Shown one piece after another: positions 60,105-64,000 of a stretch of DNA of 64,000 nt. The stretch comes from Labyrinthula sp. Ha (lineage: Eukaryota; Sar; Bigyra; Labyrinthulida; Labyrinthulaceae): NCBI GenBank assembly GCA_015227615.1, contig JAALGZ010000006.1, positions 930,001 through 994,000 of the forward strand, read 5' to 3'. Below the pieces are notes generated by a model. It had not been told where the DNA came from and did not search any database. It saw only the letters and a program-made list of their open reading frames with translations. Numbering within the stretch: position 1 is the stretch's first letter; the number at the start of each line of letters is the position of its first letter. Position numbers and translations under genes: made by a program.

Positions 60105-63100
60105 TCTTTTTGTTTAGTTTGTATTTGTTTTAGTTATGTGTTATGTTTATTTCCGATCACGAAACCTGTTGCTGGATATAAAACACTTTATTTGTGCTCA
60201 TTAACAAACTATCTCTTTATTATACACTTTTAGTTAAATACCACATAACCACTGGGAAAAGAAGAAACTTCTTCAACTGTGGGTATAGATAGTTTGAGAA
60301 CCAGCTTGTGTGAGTTCATCGTCATGTGCAATTTAATTCAAACAATGTTTTGATATATGTGTTTATTGTAAAGAACACATGATAAATATCTTCACCGTAA
60401 GGTATGAGTAGACTTTCGTTTTTATTTGACGTTATGCAAGCTGTACTTGGTTTGAGCTATGTCCTTTAAAATAAAAATATGAGGTTTCAAATAAGAATGA
60501 TGTTTTTATATCAAGCAGTGATACTTTATGGAGCGAAAGAGAGCTTGTCAAACACAAAGTATGGGAAACCAAAAGACAGAACTGGTGGATAGGATAGCGA
60601 AAGTGAACAGAGCAGGATATTGTGAGGATGTATGTTGCTGTCTAATAGTAACCTCCCAAAAGCTTTATCGTTTAACAGATGTAATAAATCTCTTTGAGAT
60701 ATGTTAATTTCATTATTTTTCATTTGCTGCTCTGAATAGGACTTGCGCATGAAGACTAGTCACATACCATGTTCTATACTAAGACTTCAAAATTGTTTGC
60801 ATTAGATCTAAGTCAAAAGAACAGAAATGAAGAAAATCAAGTTTAAAGTGCTAGACTATATTTATCGTCTTATTACCCTTTTCTTTAAGAGAAAGTAAAA
60901 CAACTACACCTGTTTAAAGCTAGTCTGCTTATAAAAAATTCCATCTAAGAATAATTTGCACAGGAGGCGTGATAGTTCAAGTAAGCAAAATTATTAAATC
61001 AAAATGGCAAATAATGCAAACAATTGGATGATTGTCTCCTGCAGTAGTTCTTTCCCAATATCCATAGAGGAATTTATTTATGTTACTGGATTATAGACTT
61101 TTTAATGTGTAGAAAAGAAGAAAGAATGCCGGCAGAGTGAGAGTGAGTCATTGAAAAAATAAAGAGTTATATTACTATTCTTGCTGAGTGACATTAGAAA
61201 ATTTTAAAGACATAGTTATAAATAGGTCGCAAAAGGCCATTTTATTTTACTTGATCATTGAACATACAAAACCCTTGCCATATTTTTTTGCTGGACTTAA
61301 ACAAAAAAATTAAGGAGCCTTAAAATTATCCGCATGTGCTGATTATAATATTTGGTGACGAATACAGCGAGCTGGTTCTTCAGTTGTACTTCAGAAGTTC
61401 ATAAGTAAATCCAGGATAGGCTCAACATATATTACTCACTAAGAAAAATATACTAAAACTAAGACCCTTGGATCAACTGTTTAAAATTTTCTACCATACA
61501 ATAGAAATCAGTTTACGAATAGGCCCATACTTAAAGGAAACTATAGTTTGCATAATATTTGGGATAAAGTGTCTATTAGAGAAAGCAAGGATTTGTATTA
61601 TAATATTTTAATTTTTGTAAAGACATTCTGTACACGTTTCTTAGCTATTAAAGTCGTTCTAAACCTAATATGTGCCTTAGGATCTCACCAGCTGTTTACA
61701 GTAGTTGCAATATTTTATGCGTGTAAGACCACAGAGTGGTGCTCTATGCCGAAGAGCGTCAGTAAGATGAAGTTATTGGTTCCGATATTCTTTCCCTGGT
61801 ATATATGTTCAGGTAAGGAACACATGTTGAGTGCTTTGTAGTCGCTTCTTTAAGGTCACCAACGGTAGTCATTGCATCGCATGTGATTTATTCGTTCCCA
61901 AATAATCCATCTACGTTAGCATCGGATGTATTAACTACAGGCATTGCTGTATCAGCTTCTCCTTATTTCTTTATATTTTTACTTATGTTTCATTTCTTTC
62001 TTATCTGATTGAAAACCACAAGTGAAAAGGGAGATATCAGCACTTCTAACGCAAGAATTGATTATTGCTTATGCTAATAAATATAAAGTGGTTATTTTCA
62101 AGTATAACGTAACAAGTATATAATGAAGATTCATTGACAAGTACCCAATGACGATCTACTGTGTTACACATGATTACGGTGACATAATAGATGTTCATTT
62201 TGGACATGAGCCAAGTACTTCATTTTGTACATGTGCTAGACAGACATGTATTCTCGGTATTTTCGGCAAGTATTAAAGAAATAAGATAAAATTGGACGTC
62301 TCGACTCACAAAGTATCGCAAGGTTCAACAAGTACGAATAAAACTTTGAGCTGCTATTCTCGGATAGGAATTGAATTCTGGATTGCATAGTTCAATCTTA
62401 TTTTCATCTAATTATTTTTAGCATAGAACTTATGAATAAATAAGAATAAGTCTAAGCTCTAGAGCTCATAAAATTGCAATCTTACTACCCGAATGACTTC
62501 CTTTGACTCATTCTATTTCGATATACCAGCAATTCAATGCGAACCCACACCGCAACTTTACGCTTCTCATCTCTCACTAAACTCTCTCAAAATGATGTAG
62601 ACGACATGTCCACAGGAAGAGTCATGTCAAAAAACTTAGCTGGCTTTTAATTAAATTTTATTCTTTTTGGAAAAAGTTCTTATATCAAATTATGTACCAC
62701 CCCCGCCTTTTGATTCTTGGGTGATACTTGTAAATGAATATAATTGAACAAACCAACTGAATCCGGTTGGATGCATAATGATGAGGTCTGACTCTAATAT
62801 ACCTCTAAGACCTTGACCACAAGAAGCTTGCTTCCATTGATTTAATAATGCTAACTGAGAGAACTTAAGCTCATAAGAACAAATATAGTAGCCAAATCCC
62901 AATGCATCCTTGAAGTCTTATTCCCTGTTGGATTTGCTTAAATTAGATCTCTGCAAGAGTAACAGAATAATATGGTATTAATGATTCTCAATATCGACTG
63001 AACAGATGCGAGCAGGTTAGCACCGAAGAAAAGCATTATGCACGAAAGGAGTATCAATAGTCTTTTGATGGATAGTTAATTTCTATTTATATGGTATTGC

Positions 63101-64000
63101 CACCAAATAAGACTTTAGCCTCAGGGTAGTTATACTAGTTAGGCAGCTTAATTGATGTGACCGCTTCTGCAGCACCATGCCTATCTCAGCACTTTCAAAA
63201 AAAAATGAATTTGGCCCTTGATAATATAGTAGAACTGGTGATTATTGACCCACACATAATTTTATTCTTCTTAGATTTAATGCATTGTAGAAATACCAAT
63301 AAAAGACCAAATAGAAGATCGACAAATTTTACTCTGATTCATCAATCCCATGCTACTACCAGTAAACAAAGGAAACGCCGCACTCTATTTATCTAAAGCC
63401 AGAAACCTAATAATAGGAGACTGCAATATACCAAATAGTAAAGAGTTTATTGTGATTCTTGTGACTTACAGACAAATCTGTATGTTTGAAAGAACAAAAG
63501 CACGAATCTGAGCACTTATAAGTTTGGGCATTAGTTATGATATATCTCAGTTTCGATTAACATCAAGCTCTGATTAAGAAACGTAAATCTCTAGACCAAC
63601 CCCAGCATCGCAAGATTTTTTTATTACACAGAAGGAGCCCTGAATAATAAGTGCAGTTGCATATTATTGCGCGTAGAAACATTTTAAACCTGAAATATGC
63701 CAAATAGTTATCACAAATCACCTACCACCTTATTATTCAAATCGTAAGTAAATGGCTTAATACTCCATTATCTAGCCTTATGGCGCTAATGGACATGACT
63801 CCAAATTTGCTCAATGGCTAATTTTTTCACGAGGAAAGAAGATTATTGTCCTGGTGTTGCAATATAAATATGGTTGGTTTCTCATCTGAGATTACCTGTG
63901 ACTCTTTGTGCCTTGAGATTTTATTTTTGTGTTCTAGCTCTGGAAACTCGTATGATGGGTGGTGTTTCATCATAAAGTGTTATCTCAATGTAAAGTCTAT
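60105..64000. other. Gene desert to the window end
   Basis: About 3.9 kb of AT-rich DNA with no supported gene. A few short protein-like scraps occur, for example near 61620-61830 and 62540-62650, but all are below the level of support. No RNA genes or repeats were seen. Confidence 0.4.

Noticed and set aside
61548-61841. 97-codon plus-strand frame
   Set aside because: Starts at a non-ATG codon and shows no family or codon signal; chance is likely.
62540-62649. Plus-strand scrap (LTKLSQNDVDDMSTGRV) faintly like an ABCB transporter membrane domain
   Set aside because: About 37 codons only, with no flanking homology.

Overview
The window is nuclear DNA from a microbial eukaryote. It is AT-rich and holds about fourteen intact genes in tight islands separated by long, almost gene-free stretches. 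Six introns can be placed from reading-frame continuity, all GT-AG and only 27-32 nt long. The standard stop codons TAA, TAG and TGA are all in use. The tiny introns, a gene with four WRKY19-type Cys/His zinc units (common in oomycetes and other stramenopiles) and a bacterial-type NFACT-R protein together suggest a stramenopile-like protist. Blastocystis is known for introns near 30 nt. This placement is an inference, not a firm identification.

Layout: 1-283 is the 3' end of an ADF/cofilin gene. 1.6-3.8 kb holds a palindromic repeat and a dead Mutator-type (MULE) transposase. 3.8-12.3 kb is a desert. 12.3-17.4 kb is a dense island: a beta-helix/TPR protein, a pepsin-type aspartic protease, a zinc-unit protein (minus strand) and an NFACT-R protein; the last two share a 98-bp divergent promoter. 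17.4-24.6 kb is a desert with a 102-bp hairpin element and an eroded coding relic. 24.6-28.5 kb holds a one-TM protein, a two-RRM RNA-binding protein and an orphan. 28.5-35.5 kb is a desert. 36-42 kb holds a small lineage-specific gene family (two clear paralogues and one related-looking gene of the opposite orientation), with an eroded relic between them. 42.8-45.4 kb on the minus strand is the relic of a large gene. 46.5-47.4 kb is a GATA/GACA simple-repeat tract. 51.8-53.9 kb holds a mitochondrial carrier and CSN5, convergent. 57.4-60.1 kb holds an EGF-like/7TM membrane protein and a mitochondrial acyl-CoA dehydrogenase whose stop codons overlap. The rest to 64 kb is a desert.

The recognisable genes are housekeeping: actin dynamics, proteolysis, RNA binding, ribosome-associated quality control, COP9 signalosome, mitochondrial transport and branched-chain acyl-CoA oxidation. 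They do not form one pathway. The most unusual items are the intron size class, a 12-residue insertion inside the zinc-binding JAMM loop of CSN5, the stand-alone bacterial-type NFACT-R protein, the EGF-7TM orphan, the birth-and-death gene family at 36-45 kb, and CCCG-rich motif clusters upstream of two genes.
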